A stretch of 64,000 nucleotides of DNA, from contig JACCIC010000212.1 of the NCBI GenBank assembly GCA_018907035.1, positions 124,001-188,000 on the forward strand, in the 5' to 3' direction. Of the stretch, positions 14,057 to 26,426 are shown piece after piece. This DNA is from Sycobia sp. Sy_11. Its lineage: Eukaryota > Arthropoda > Insecta > Hymenoptera > Epichrysomallidae. Every line of letters starts with the position of its first letter. The first letter of the stretch is position 1. A program made the translations under genes and the position numbers. The notes beneath the pieces were generated by a model that saw nothing but the letters and a program-made list of their open reading frames with translations, searched no databases and was not told where the DNA came from.

Positions 14057-14131
<75 letters not shown>
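14057..14131. repeat. (TA)n microsatellite, about 75 bp
   Basis: Uninterrupted TA dinucleotide tract, the longest in the window. Such tracts can extrude cruciforms and are prone to length error in assemblies. Confidence 0.95.
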
Positions 14132-14136
<5 letters not shown>

Positions 14137-14364
14137 TCATATAATATATACTTCCTAGCTATAGAGTTAATCCATATACTAGTATTGAATTGTTAAGAAT
14201 AAGCGAGTTGCTCAAGAAGTGACAAAAATATCATACTAACTATATCATATTAACAAGAGACATTAAACTGGTCGATATTAATTCATCGATATAATATCAT
14301 TCGGGTTGGATACAATCTTTATGGCAATTCAGTTTCTGACCGTCTTTGGTAACGTCTAACATAT

Positions 14365-14757
14365 TTGTCTAATAAAATTAATAAATATTTTTATCGGTCT
14401 TACAGTTTTGATATTATAACATAATAACTAAAATAATGACAGTCAGACTGTATTTGTTTATTATCACCCCCGAAGAATCTGAAATAAAACTTATTACTAA
14501 AAATAAATTAGATTAGTAATTAAAAATAATAAAGAGAAAATCATAAAAATAATAAACTATATTCTATGTTAGTGAAGGACAACCTGACTGCCCCCAACAT
14601 CTTATTTTCTCCTTTGCTGTCCGACGTTTAGATCCGCTACGGTTCATCCTCAGGAACTAAACTGACTGGGAGAACTGAAGAACTGAAGAATTAAAATAAC
14701 TGAAGAGTTAGTTATGAAACTAAGAGTAAGGCCGATAAAAGTACAATTTTAATTAGT
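14365..14757. mobile_element. MITE-family copy A (partial, rearranged)
   Basis: The left part matches the element at 62,573-62,924: ATATTTTTATCGGTCTT(A/G)CAG, then ACTAAAATAATGACAGTCAGAC and CACCCCCG(A/T)AGAATC. The right part carries the GACGTTT...TTCATCCTCAGG motif shared with the copy at 56,820-57,110, but in the opposite orientation relative to the left arm. The copy seems to end near 14,757 with a GTACAATTTTAATT remnant of the terminal repeat. No coding capacity. Confidence 0.6.
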
Positions 14758-15730
14758 CTAATAACCGTCTTCCGAAGATGAATAAAAGTTTGATTCTATA
14801 GATTCACTCATGATGCCAGTAAATCAACTGTAGCTGGATTATCAAATAAGTTGTGCCGTGAAGGTCTAATTTAAAAGATAAATATTAAGTCTGAAATATT
14901 CTCAACAAGAATTTGAGAAGATTGTATAGCCTCATAAAATAAATATTTCCAAGTGCGTAGTAGGATAGTACGACCAATTTATAGGATGAAATTCATTTTT
15001 TTCAAATATAACATTATTCGATGCTTTTTGCGACAAAATTAGTTTGCTCAACATTTCATTACTTTATTCTCATTGACGGAGATTCGAAATATAACTTTGA
15101 TTTTATTGAATAAAGATTCGAAAATATACTACGCTCGCGTCTTTTGTAACCAAAGGTGTCCGTACCCAGATTATCAGCGTGAATAATTCCCGAGCAATCC
15201 CGATCCACATGCATGGAAATTTATCCAATTTGAAAATCTCAATCAATTTCCATTAGTTTAATCTACGAAGCACTCAAATCATTCATTTGTTTCAACTAAC
15301 TTATACGCATGCATGAAGATTTATGTAAGCATATATTTGCAACAACAAAAAAACTTAAGTTTCTTTTTTCTTCCAACTTTGTGCTTTATCTCTACCCGAT
15401 GAGAAAATGGAAAATCTTTTAAGGATTACGGATGAAAGTAAATTATCGATTCCTGATCTAAATACATCTGAAATCAATCTTGCTAAACGTATATTTCACG
15501 AATTATTTAGAATCCATTTCAAATAATTACCTCAACCGTTGTGCGACCAAATTGTGCATCAGTCAAGGAAAAATCGAATCGCTGCTAAATCAACGAGATG
15601 ACAAATCCTCAGTCTGAACGATTTGCAGCGAGCGACGGGTCAAAGGCTTGAATCGCAATCAGCCTCATCGTAGTTCCCACCAATGAAGAGACACGCTACC
15701 CTCACCTTGATTTATGAAAACGTCGCCCCT

Positions 15731-15733
15731 TTC

Positions 15734-15789
<56 letters not shown>
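15731..15789. repeat. (TCTG)n-(TC)n microsatellite
   Basis: A few TCTG units pass into a pure TC tract of about 40 bp. Confidence 0.9.
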
Positions 15790-15792
<3 letters not shown>

Positions 15793-15820
15793 AGACGCCT
15801 TTGGTTTTCTCCAGCAGGCG

Positions 15821-15851
15821 ACGTCGTCGTCGTCGTCGTTCTCGTCGTCAC
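15821..15851. repeat. (GTC)n trinucleotide repeat
   Basis: Six or more GTC units with a single TTC interruption. It lies next to a CT tract and is not in a supported coding frame. Confidence 0.85.
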
Positions 15852-16531
15852 TTGCCGCGTTAATGGAGTGTCGCGCCTGGTAGTTGAGTAGCTGACTTTA
15901 CTCTTCTCCCCTTCCTTGGCAGGAGTTTTTCAACGAGCCCCGAAGCTCTATGCTTTTCAGCGGCTCGTTCTCTCCCTCGCGCTCTCGAAGCTTGCGCGAG
16001 GAAATTGAAAAACGAATAGCCACGCCCAGGGCTTTCTTGGGGGATCTCCAAGAAAGCCCAAAACCTTGCTTTTCCCCGTCGTCCGTCCTGTCCATTGATT
16101 TGCGATTGCTTTGGTGTTTCTGCTAAAGAGATTTGAAATATCGGCGAAACGTTCCGGCCAGGAAAGCGATTTATTCCAGCTTGATGCGAATAACATTTTC
16201 GAATTAATTCATTTACTGGAAAAATGTCTTTCGATCAGAAGTAAATGCTCAAGATCCAGGTCGTTCCCGACGCGAGTCTTCGGTGAAAGCCAATTTCAAC
16301 GGGCAAGCTCATTCGCTTAACGGCCCATACGCGATTTCTCGTAAAAATACCACTGAAATTTTTGCGAAATCAAACGGACCATGAGAATCGCGTCAATAAC
16401 TCTCCTAGCGGAGGGAGAGGGGAAGGGGAGGAGGGGATTGGAAGCAACGTATCAAGCACTCGCACAATTTAAACTCGCTCGATTCATATCCATAAAAGCC
16501 TAGGCTGCTGAAATTTTACTAATCTGCTTAT

Positions 16532-16533
<2 letters not shown>

Positions 16534-16579
<46 letters not shown>
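16534..16579. repeat. (TA)n microsatellite
   Basis: Uninterrupted TA tract of about 46 bp. Confidence 0.95.
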
Positions 16580-16580
<1 letters not shown>

Positions 16581-18229
16581 CCAGCGAACCCGTGCGCAAA
16601 TATTCGTGGCTGCTAGTAAAAGAAAAGTACAGTCGGTAAAAAAATGATTGCCCCCCTTCATGAGCCGGGAAAGAAATCGCGGCACAAAGCTGGCCCCGGG
16701 AATAAAAAGTAAGTAAGAAAAACTGTCCGAGGATCCGAATGAAGACGTTAAGAGAGAGGGAGAAATGACGAGTGAGAAAGAGAAGGGGAGCAGTGTTCTC
16801 AGAAACATAAAAAACCCACGCTTAGGCAGCAAGTTTCGCGCGAGCTCGCTCGGCTCCTCGGAAAAGTCGAGCACGATGAGGAAAAAGGAATGAAATGAGG
16901 TGGGATTTGTAAAAAGTCGACTACGGACGCTTCGCTCCAGCTCTGTCTCCCTTCATTTTCGTCCTCGTTCGTCGCTCTTTTTTTCCCTTTTTCCTCCCTT
17001 CGACGAGCAGTGCACCGCCAGGACGAAACGAAAATCGCTAAACGCCCCCCCCCCTGATTATTTTCATCGGTTCCGTAGCTGACTGCAGCCCGTGGACGGG
17101 GAGACGTTTCGCTGCCAATCTAGATTGAATATCTCCTGCGCGTGGGGGGGGGGGTGTTGGGGTGGGGTCCAAGCTCGGATCATCGCTCGCCGTTTTTCAT
17201 CTCATTTGGCTTTCGTTTCCGGGGGCGGGATGGAGGCAAATTCTTAGTTTTTGTCAAAAAGTTCGAGCTTTCGATTTCAGAGAGGCGATGGGCTGAGCGT
17301 GCTTCTTTCTCGTTGATTTGAAAATGAAAATGAAAGCTCGTTCTTCTTCGATATTTCTTTAATATTGGATCCGACAGCGAATAAACGATTGTACGCGCTT
17401 TCTCAAAAGACGACAATTGTATCCGGGAACATAACACACTAACCATTTTTATAACTTTTGTTTTATTGATGTGTTGGTCTAAAAATATAATATATTTTGA
17501 AAAATTAAAAATTATCTCTTCCAGCAACAAAAATATCCGAAGCAATGGTGTTTAACTTGACAAGATTTCACTGTTATTGATTTTAAAGGTACTAACTCTT
17601 AACGTTTCAGTCCTAGCTTTTAACTTTTCAAAGTTAACTAAGAACGTTTTTTATTTGAAATATTTCATTAATTTTTAAAATGTTTTAATCATTAGTTTAA
17701 TATTGATATTTTTTCGTTGTGTACTCATTGTTTAGAAAATAAAGCATGTTTCAACGTTGATAATAGAAAATTTTGTGAATTCATCTATAAAATTTACAAT
17801 AGAATTTGATATAATATAAACAATGAAACTAAATCGTACTTTAGTTTAAATAATAAAAGAATTGTTAATTATGAAGCTTGCTTTTCGCTTAAAAATTATA
17901 TTTTCGAAAAAAATCTAACATTAGCACAAGCGTGAATGAAAAAGGGCTAACTAATTTTATTAAAAATAACGTTTGTTCCAATCCAATATCTCTTTTTGCA
18001 AAAGTTAAACGTTATTAAATATATTTATTAAAATTGAAGATATAAAATATTTGAATAATGCCTCGCATAAATTGCAGGAACGAATAATTAAACGCTAATA
18101 TAATAAAAAGTAAAAAAAAAAGATATTTTAAAAATCATATTTATAGCCCTCATTAAATTACGTTTACGTTCAACATCATATCAAAAAGGGGTGTACGATT
18201 AATTTCGGCAATGAATATATCATTCGAAA

Positions 18230-19080
18230 TACCATAACGAAAAGCCGCATGTAAATCCCGAGATTAAATGGTCGGGGCGGGGTAAAAAAGGGGAGGGGCC
18301 GTAAATCATTTAAAATTTAACACTGTGGCCCTTTCACACGCACGGCTCCGTCGACAATTTCGAATTCGACTACACCACGCCGCTAGATGGAAATGAACAT
18401 TATTTCCCGACTTTGCGCCATTATCCGCCGAAGCTTTTTCCTTAGCTTCATTTATCGAAGCCATGAATTTCCGCAGGGCTTCTCGAATTTTCGAAAACGA
18501 CGTTAATCGTTTTTTCATCTACCCCCCCTCCCCTCCAGCCGCGCGCGTGCCCGCGCGTAATAACGACATCACCTGCCTCGCACGGCGACAGCCTCGCCGA
18601 CCTCGCACCCACCCCCCCCCTTCGCGCCTCGAATGCGCTCATTTTTATCCGACGGCATTAAGCGCGCCTCCTTCAATTTCTCCCACGTGCCTGCGCCACC
18701 CACCCACCCGAGTCGATTAATATTTGACGCGCGCTTAAGGCTGATTCCGCATGCCTCGCGCGCGTTCGCGCCTCCCGCGCCTCCCCTGCCTCACCCCCCG
18801 TCCAATCTTAACGATTCCCCGACGACGACGACGCCGACGCCGCCGCCGACGTCGGCTGCGTCGCGAGTGTGTACTTTGCATTCCGAAGGAGGCGGTCTCC
18901 GCTTCGCGCGAGGAAGGCGTGAGAAGGGCTTCGGGGGCTCGAGGCAGCGTGAGGAAGGGTGGCGAGAGACGAGGGAGTTGGAAAACTGCGAGGTCCCTCC
19001 CGTGGATTCGTGTCAACAGGTGCTGCGATGTTTAGAGATTAAGAGGATGGGGGGGGGGGAGGTGAGGTGGATGTAGTTCG
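18230..19080. other. GC/CpG-rich island, non-coding
   Basis: One of the strongest GC-rich blocks in the window, with a (GAC)n-like stretch near 18,818-18,850 that gives Arg/Thr/Ser runs in several frames. Open frames on both strands overlap the same low-complexity DNA and match no family. I treat it as non-coding, possibly regulatory. Confidence 0.4.
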
Positions 19081-19321
19081 AGTGGCACGGAATGGATAAT
19101 GGTGAATGCTAAATTGTAAAATCCATGTAGTGGTGAGGATTGGCGTACGTGGGCGCTTGGGGCCGGAGATAAAGTGTTTCGCGTCTAGATATTTTATGAA
19201 ATATAAATAAATAATTAACCCTATTCAGTGATTCTCTCTTTTCTAGGAAAAGAGTATTATTCGATTTTTGATAAAAACTAAGTGTCCGTAAGTATAGATT
19301 CGTAAGTATATCCGTAAGTCC

Positions 19322-20552
19322 ATAGTCTTAACGGAAACACAGCTTCATAAAGTAATGAGATCATGTACAAACAGCCGAGTTTATGTTTACATCAGTTTAT
19401 TTACGCATGGTCTAATAAAAAGAGTTAATTATCTTGAACCATCGTGTTGTTAGGTGAGCATTCTTCTGCTATTGATTCTGATAAATCGTTAATATTAAAA
19501 AAAACAGGTATGAACTTTCCACGCTCGTTGCCACAGAGCCTATGCTAATTTTTTTTAATAATTAATTTCTGCATGAAAAATGTTACAGTATATACTGTAA
19601 TCTGAATAAATAAAGCTTTATTGGTAAATAACTTTCAATTTTGTAACTAGATACGTTTTAAATAGCCAAAAATATAAATACATATGATTTATAGATTATT
19701 ACGAGTGAATTAATAGAGATAACAATTTTATACATAACAAGATATTATTTATTTATTTGAATAGATTATGTAATATTTTTTTGAAGGGTTGTGATTTAAG
19801 AGTTCAATTTTCGTCCTCAAAGAAGTTGGAAAACACTGTTTTATTAAAAAATTTATTAATAACGTCCGGTACATAACGATAGTAAACAATCAGATCCCCT
19901 TATTGCCTGAGCCCAAGTCACTCTATACATATTTATAAAATTGTCTTCTAAGTCTTTTGAAAACTTCAAGAAATTACATGGTGAAACATTTGATTAATTA
20001 AGTAGTATATATATGCTTTAATCCTTTGTATAAATTTTTATTATATTTATTCCTGTAGATATGGTTTTGAAAACATAATTTTGTTATTATGGGTGTTTCG
20101 CCATTTGTTCGGTTCGTGCGAGAAATTGTGTTACAATTTTAGTAGTTCTCAAGGTAGATTTATTTTCTTGCCATATTCTTTCTAAACATTTGACCAATTT
20201 ATTCCAAATGAATTCTAGTTATACAATATTATACAATGAAAGAGAAGCAAACAATTTTTATTATTAAGGTTATCTTCTTTGAGACTTAGAGTACATATGT
20301 ATTAAGTTCAATAATGGACTTGTTCACCTATAAACTTTGTGGGAACGGACCTGCCAAGTTCATACCTGCTTCTTTTAACAACAATGAATTATCAGAATAA
20401 AGAGCAGAACAATGCTCACCTACATACTTGGACGATTCAAGATAATTAATTATTTTTTGTGAGACTACATGTCGACTAAATGATGTGAAAATATACTCGG
20501 CTATTTGTAAATGGTCTTATTACATCATTAAGCAACATTTCCGTTGAAACTA
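19322..20552. mobile_element. Foldback-like element with long inverted arms
   Basis: Positions 19,322-19,544 and 20,328-20,552 are diverged reverse complements over about 225 bp. Shared landmarks include AACGGAAA, CAGCCGAGT / TAGCCGAGT, TTAATTATCTTGAA, TAGGTGAGCATT(C/G)TTCTGCT, ATTCTGATAA and CAGGTATGAACTT. About 780 bp of AT-rich DNA lies between. Each arm, read from the centre outward, starts with a Leu-Cys-Gly-Asn codon run and gives KFIP..FN.N(D/E)LSE before stops, so the arms may descend from the 3' end of a coding unit. Target-site duplications were not identified. It could be a non-autonomous transposon or an inverted duplication of a retroposed gene end. Confidence 0.6.
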
Positions 20553-23159
20553 TTTATTTATTATTATTTTTTAGATATATTTCTGTAAGCTACACATGCT
20601 GTTATTTATAAGGATGCATATAAAATGCACTTATCCATTTGTTTCAATGAACCATTGTCTTGAGAAGTTATTTCATCATATGATTTATTTTTTGTTAATC
20701 TATTTTGGTAAAATTTTGTTAATCTATTTTAGTAAAATATTTTGTATAAATATTATTCTGGTATATGAACATTTTTCTTGTTTTAGTATGAAATAATTTA
20801 CCATGTGATTGCATAAATTATTATGTGGAAGTTTGGGAAACTATTTTATATAAATATTTTATAAAATATATGAGAATGTGTATGCAGAACACATCAAACT
20901 CGCCTAACTATTTTACTTTTGTTAAAAGTTGCTGTTTTTGGAGTAGTATATTCCGACGAAAGTTACGACGTGTTGTATGCGGTTTGATATCTCGAGTGAT
21001 GTAAACCCGGTAAATTAATTATAATATGCCTGAATCTAATATATTATGTACATCACATGTATAATATCTCTTTGGTCTTATATGATGAACTGAAACGATT
21101 CCGCACGGTAGTGCTTCTAGTAATGAGAGTAATGTATTGTCATGTTAAAATAAATTGACTGAATAATTTCTGTAGATTTTATAAGAGCAAAATGCCAATC
21201 GAGTCTTCTCAAAAAAATCAGTTAACAATTATTAATAATAAAAATTATAACATTAATTTTTAATGTTATATGACTTGCATTATATAATCTTAGAGACTAT
21301 AATTATTATATATGCTACAATCATAATATAAAATTACCATGAAATTCATAATTTGAATTACAATGTTCGTGTATTATATGGAATTAAATTCATCGAATAT
21401 TAAATTCATGATAAAAAAATTATTTAAAAAAATCTCTATTTACACCGTGAAATGAAATATTTTATTTAAATGGTATAATTATTTATGAATGGTTAAAAAA
21501 GTTATATCATTCATACTAATAAATATTTAATTATGGATTATTTAGCTAAATGTTTATTTGAAGTTTTTCAAATATATTTTCAAATGCTTCTATCTTTCAA
21601 AATTGCCAATTATATTTTCTAATTGGCAAGAAATGCAAAAAGAATATCTACATACGAAATATATTTGCATAAATAATGATATTTTTCATAAAAGAATTAG
21701 AATAAATTAAATGAACACTGAAAAAAAGGAGCTCTGCACCATTTTAAAAGTATTCTCGAATATTTATAGTAATATTTATATGACTTTTTAGTATATGTTT
21801 AGGATATCTATGGAGGTTTACTTATTGATGTTCTCATTATTGCTATTATAAAAATACTTTATACCGTAACTTTGATAAGCAATAATCAATATTCATAACC
21901 CGGTGACTTACGCAATTTAACTATTACGCCGTAAATAAAGGTCACGCAAAGGTGTGCGTTAACTGAGGGTCGTGGAGTGCCATAAAAGCATTCACAGATT
22001 GTCTCAATTTTTTAAGTACGATGCTGTTTATATTACTTCCGTGAGTTGCATTAAAACCATAATAGTGAGGAATTTCATTTACTTAACAGCATCTGAATTA
22101 TTGCTCAACTCAAGTCCATAATAAAATATAACGTACTTTTCTCCTCGTCGATTTTCCACATAGAAGTAGAGCTGGTAACGTTAAATTAGCAGTTGCTGAA
22201 GTATGCTTTCCCCGAACAAAGTGGAATACCGCGTTCGATTTTTCAAACTATCGATCGTTTAATTCCATCTCATTGTGACTGCTGTAATTCATAGGTTCAC
22301 CAGGAAAGAGTAAAGAGCGAATGATCATACCTCTATGAATGCATACTAAATTCTATGACTAACTTTAATAAATACGTTACGAATGAATGCTGTTCATCGA
22401 ACTATAGTTACTCTGAAAAAACACAGTCATTATATTATAATAACGATTAATTATTGTATTGAACTGTTTCGTATAAAGTTTGCAGCATTAAATACGCGAT
22501 ATAAAACTGAATAAGTACGTAAACAAATTAAACAAATTTAAATAACACTTCATCTGGTAATTTTCATTTTAGTGCCAGATGAAAAATTTTTTCAGTTAGA
22601 GAATTTAATGTATATTTGGTACTTTGGATTTAATTGGAAACTTAAGCCTTCATACAGAGATTCATTTTTCTAGAAATTTATCATCTTCAGATTTTCCCTT
22701 CAGATTTTTTCAAATGTGCCGACTGGATGAAAAACTCTCCGTTGCAGATTTTATTGTTTACTAATGAAAACTTCTAAAAACACGTTTACAGACTTTGTTT
22801 ATTAGTCCTGCTAATGTGTTTAATATTGAAGAATCCAGTTTTATGATTTAGAATAATAAAAAGCAAAAATATATACGGTTTACTTTCATTAAGATATTTA
22901 TTTTGCTTTATTCACTGTAAGAGAAGAAATTCTATATGTATAATATTTATTCGACAGCAGCTTACAATTGTATCTACTACTAATTCAGTTGCCTCCCTGT
23001 TATCTCTGTTGAATAAAATGTAATCACTTCCAGAAAATGCGCGATATAAAATCCGAGATTCGGCTCCATGAATCCTATGAATCCTTGCAACTGATCAATT
23101 GGTCTTGTAATTAAAGGTTAAAAAGATGGGTTTAAGAAATATCTAAGTTTGCAGGATAG
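20553..23159. other. AT-rich DNA, nothing recognisable
   Basis: Consistently AT-rich with many short A/T runs. Only one short inverted repeat was noted (TTCATCTGG and CCAGATGAA near 22,550-22,585). No coding frame or RNA gene. Confidence 0.5.
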
Positions 23160-23652
23160 CAAATGGTGACGAAACGATGTCAATCGACGGGCTGATAAAT
23201 GCGACAATACAAGGAGCCTAAGATCCCGGCGGATTTCATCCATACAGCGAGGATTTAAGCGGCCCGCCCAGCATCGCGCAAAGTGGATTACGAGTGCTCG
23301 GATGCAACGGGATAATTGGATGTGGCGCCGGTACTGCAGCATTCCACCTGCCAGTTTGCCAGATTTAATTGTCATAAACAGCGATTTGTGCCACGAGTTT
23401 GTCGCTAAGCTCTCGCGTGTTTTACACCCACTCTGCCGACCCACCCCCGGCCTCACCCGTATCGTTGTTTTTGCCGTGAGGAAAATGGCGTATATACCCC
23501 CTCGCGGCTCCCTCTGACTTCTCTTACGTTTTTTAAGCTTTAAGAACGGCGATAAATTTGGCGCGTACGTTAGAGACGCAACGGCGGCGGGCGAAGGCGA
23601 CGAATCGTTAAGCAAGCATTCGGTTTGATTGGCGAAGTCTTCGCGAATCGGT

Positions 23653-23675
23653 AAAAAAAAAAAAAAAAAAAAAAA
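23653..23675. repeat. Poly-A tract
   Basis: Uninterrupted A run of about 23 bp. No adjacent retroposon body was recognised. Confidence 0.9.
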
Positions 23676-23766
23676 CAAGAAGAACGCAGAAAAATAGAAA
23701 AAAGCCTGGTAGAGTAAAATTTAGCAATTACGCTAAAAGACGCTCGTATTCAAGTCGGCTGAATCT

Positions 23767-23768
<2 letters not shown>

Positions 23769-23811
<43 letters not shown>
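23769..23811. repeat. (GA)n tract, left arm of second GA/CT pair
   Basis: Pure GA tract of about 42 bp. A complementary CT tract lies about 215 bp downstream. Confidence 0.95.
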
Positions 23812-23813
<2 letters not shown>

Positions 23814-24023
23814 GAGGGAGGGATGAAGGAGGAGGGGGTGGTGGGAAAGAAGTACTTTAAGCAAGCCAAGTGGCGTGGAGCGCTCGATCGAGCAATACAA
23901 AAACTTGCTACGCGTGAGAAAGGGGCGGCGAGGTGAGGGGGAGGGAGGGTTGAACGCTTCTACTCCCACGAGAGTAAGTTGGTCAGATTGGAAAAGCCTT
24001 TTAAATAGATTGTAAATTCACTT

Positions 24024-24024
<1 letters not shown>

Positions 24025-24057
<33 letters not shown>

Positions 24058-24064
24058 TCTCTCG
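24025..24064. repeat. (CT)n tract, right arm of second GA/CT pair
   Basis: CT tract of about 30 bp followed by CT-rich variants, complementary to 23,769-23,811. Confidence 0.9.
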
Positions 24065-24180
24065 CCTCCTGTCTCGTCGGACCCAGGGGCAAAGAGCAAT
24101 AGTTCTCGTTTGTAAATGAGGCGGGTGCCGGGGGTAAGGGAGCCGATCGATCGCTAACATATTATTCTTCAAGGTCTTAA

Positions 24181-26370
24181 TTGGATTTTGGACTGACTTT
24201 AATTATCGAGTCATTTGAATGTAAAAAATGTTAATTATGGCACCGGAGTCTTTAAGTACGCGAAATAATTCGAAAGAATACTTTTTAAAATCAACGTCAA
24301 TAGATTCATCGTATTTCGCTCAATCGTGTAAATTAGAACTAATGCTGTTTCATAATTACTTCACTGTGTATGAAACGATATTGTCTCACGTATAGAAATG
24401 ATTGAGGAAATAGAAATTGTGCGATGCAACGACCTTCGACAAAGTCAATTAATTACAGCACTTGTCCCGGCGTGAAAATCCTCACGGTTTCGAGGCAAAA
24501 TCCGTGGCAAGCGTGCGTTCATTGAAAAATTATAATTGATCTAATCGTATATATATCGTTCGAAAACTAAAGTGCCAATCGCACTAAAAGCGATTAAAAT
24601 CGCAGAACCAAAAGAAGACGAAAAACTACGATATGCTGCGTGTATGAAACGTTGGCGATCTCGCCGACTACAGGGCGCTTCTATCGCTCAACAACAACCT
24701 CTTCGAATTGTTTTACAAATTTTGAGCCAAATGACGAATCATTGGGTTCCGACAGTTCTTTTCTTTCTTTTTTTTTTATTTATTTTCCTGCCTATCTTAT
24801 CATCTATCGAATAAATGTCAATTACCTCGGTTTTTCGTCTATTGATTTCATCTACAAACTGTATACAAGTATATACATTAGAAAATACATCTATTCACAT
24901 TTGAACTCAATCGTGAACACGAATGAATTCTGAATCGGCTTGAACTCAAGTTTACCGAATTCCAACTCAGTAGAAGGATATATTTTCAGATCGCTAAATA
25001 TTTGATAAACATAATTGGCTTATCGTTGGTTAACAGCGACTGTCTCTGTGGCTTACTCGCGCGCTTCAATTTTCTCCAGGCCATATTATATTGGCGTGTA
25101 TTGTGCAAGGTGCAGACAATTTTGAACTCTTAAGCTAACGAACAAAAGTATTTCGAAGAAATACGGCGGGCCACAAAAAATACAAAATAAATAAAGAGAA
25201 TTGAGTTATGATAAAATAATTATTGGAATTATGCCATTTGTAAAGAAATCCATCGTTTTGTTAAAACTTATTATTTATTGTTTGTGAATCGCACCTGAAT
25301 CATAGTTAAATTTAATGATATACACTATATATCGTATATAACAATTTATTAAACAATTCAGCGATAAATGCCATTTATGAAAACAAAAAAATTGAGCTTC
25401 CAGCATGAAAATTCTATCTTCGTTTCCAATAAAATGTTCAAAACATTATCGACCGACACAAGGGGTTAAGTTACTTTTTTAAAAAATTCAAATTATTAAT
25501 TTCTCTCAATCGTGAATTGTATCTCAGTGTATAAACTAAGAAGAAAATGATGTATAGTTGTTTACAAACTACATACGGATTATATATAACATTTATAATA
25601 AACATGAAAAATTTTGAATTGATTTGAATGGAACATCATAGACGAACAGACTTTACAGCGGAAGTCTTTTATTTTTCAATATTTATGATATTCAGCTTAT
25701 CTTCATACAGTGTAAATAGTTTTACTAACAAGCATACAATTATGAAAATAAGCGACGAAATAAAAATAAAATATCGCTTCGTCTTCAATCGTTTCAGCTC
25801 TTTTTTCAGTTTGCAAAACCTTTCGATTCTAAAAAGAATTCTTTCATCAAAACACAATGGCAAGCTCGTCCACGCGTTCGCCGAAGCCGTGCAGCAAGAT
25901 AGAAAAAACCTGCATTGTCCGTTATCTAAGAAGAAAGAAAAAGGAAGAAAAAAACAGACGAATCATTCGGATTTTAAAATTTCAATATCAGCGCAGAAAA
26001 ATTGGGGCCATTCTTCCAGAGAGCGCTCTTCATCCGAGGGGACGTTTCTAACCGATCGCCCTATCTCTGTTCTGGCGCGCGCACACACCAGCCTTCACCT
26101 TCATTAAAGATCGGGGCGCGGAGGACGGAAGCTCCTTCGCTCTCGATTTATATCCTCCTCGGGGATCATTAATATCAGCGCTAATACACATACATACATA
26201 TACGTATACATACACATTCCCGCAGAAACATACACAGGCACACACATACACGCGCGCGCGCCTGTATATATACGGCTTCAACCCATTATCCCTTATCATC
26301 CCCGGCACTTTATACGTCGGATTTTGGCAAATCGACGAGAAATTTCGGGGGACGTTTAGCGAGTGTATAG

Positions 26371-26371
<1 letters not shown>
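24181..26371. other. AT-rich DNA with a GC-richer 3' end
   Basis: No recognisable gene. The 159-codon frame at 25,628-26,107 (plus) is Ser/Lys/Phe-rich and AT-driven with no family signature. Positions 26,170-26,270 are an imperfect ACATA/CACA-rich stretch ending in a GCGCGCGCGC run. Confidence 0.45.

Positions 26372-26425
<54 letters not shown>
26372..26425. repeat. (TA)n microsatellite
   Basis: Uninterrupted TA tract of about 54 bp. Confidence 0.95.

Positions 26426-26426
<1 letters not shown>

Larger units (their letters stand above)
14758..18229. other. AT-rich DNA with microsatellites, no gene seen
   Basis: Ordinary AT-rich sequence with moderately GC-rich patches at 15,600-16,450 and 16,800-17,250. 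No coding frame with splice support, tRNA or hairpin structure was recognised. Confidence 0.45.
23160..24180. other. GC-rich patch and GA/CT microsatellite pair
   Basis: 23,160-23,640 is moderately GC-rich. The 186-codon minus-strand frame there (23,118-23,678) begins in a poly-A tract (poly-Phe) and shows no family motif, so I reject it as a gene. The GA and CT tracts are listed separately. Confidence 0.45.

Noticed and set aside
18633..19076. Overlapping long frames in the 18.6-19.1 kb GC island
   Set aside because: Proline- and arginine-rich low-complexity translations from both strands of one GAC/CCG-rich stretch.
23118..23678. 186-codon open frame on the minus strand
   Set aside because: It starts in a poly-A tract (poly-Phe), matches no family, and has no promoter or splice context.
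25628..26107. 159-codon open frame
   Set aside because: Ser/Lys/Phe-rich composition follows base composition; no signal peptide, family motif or splice support.
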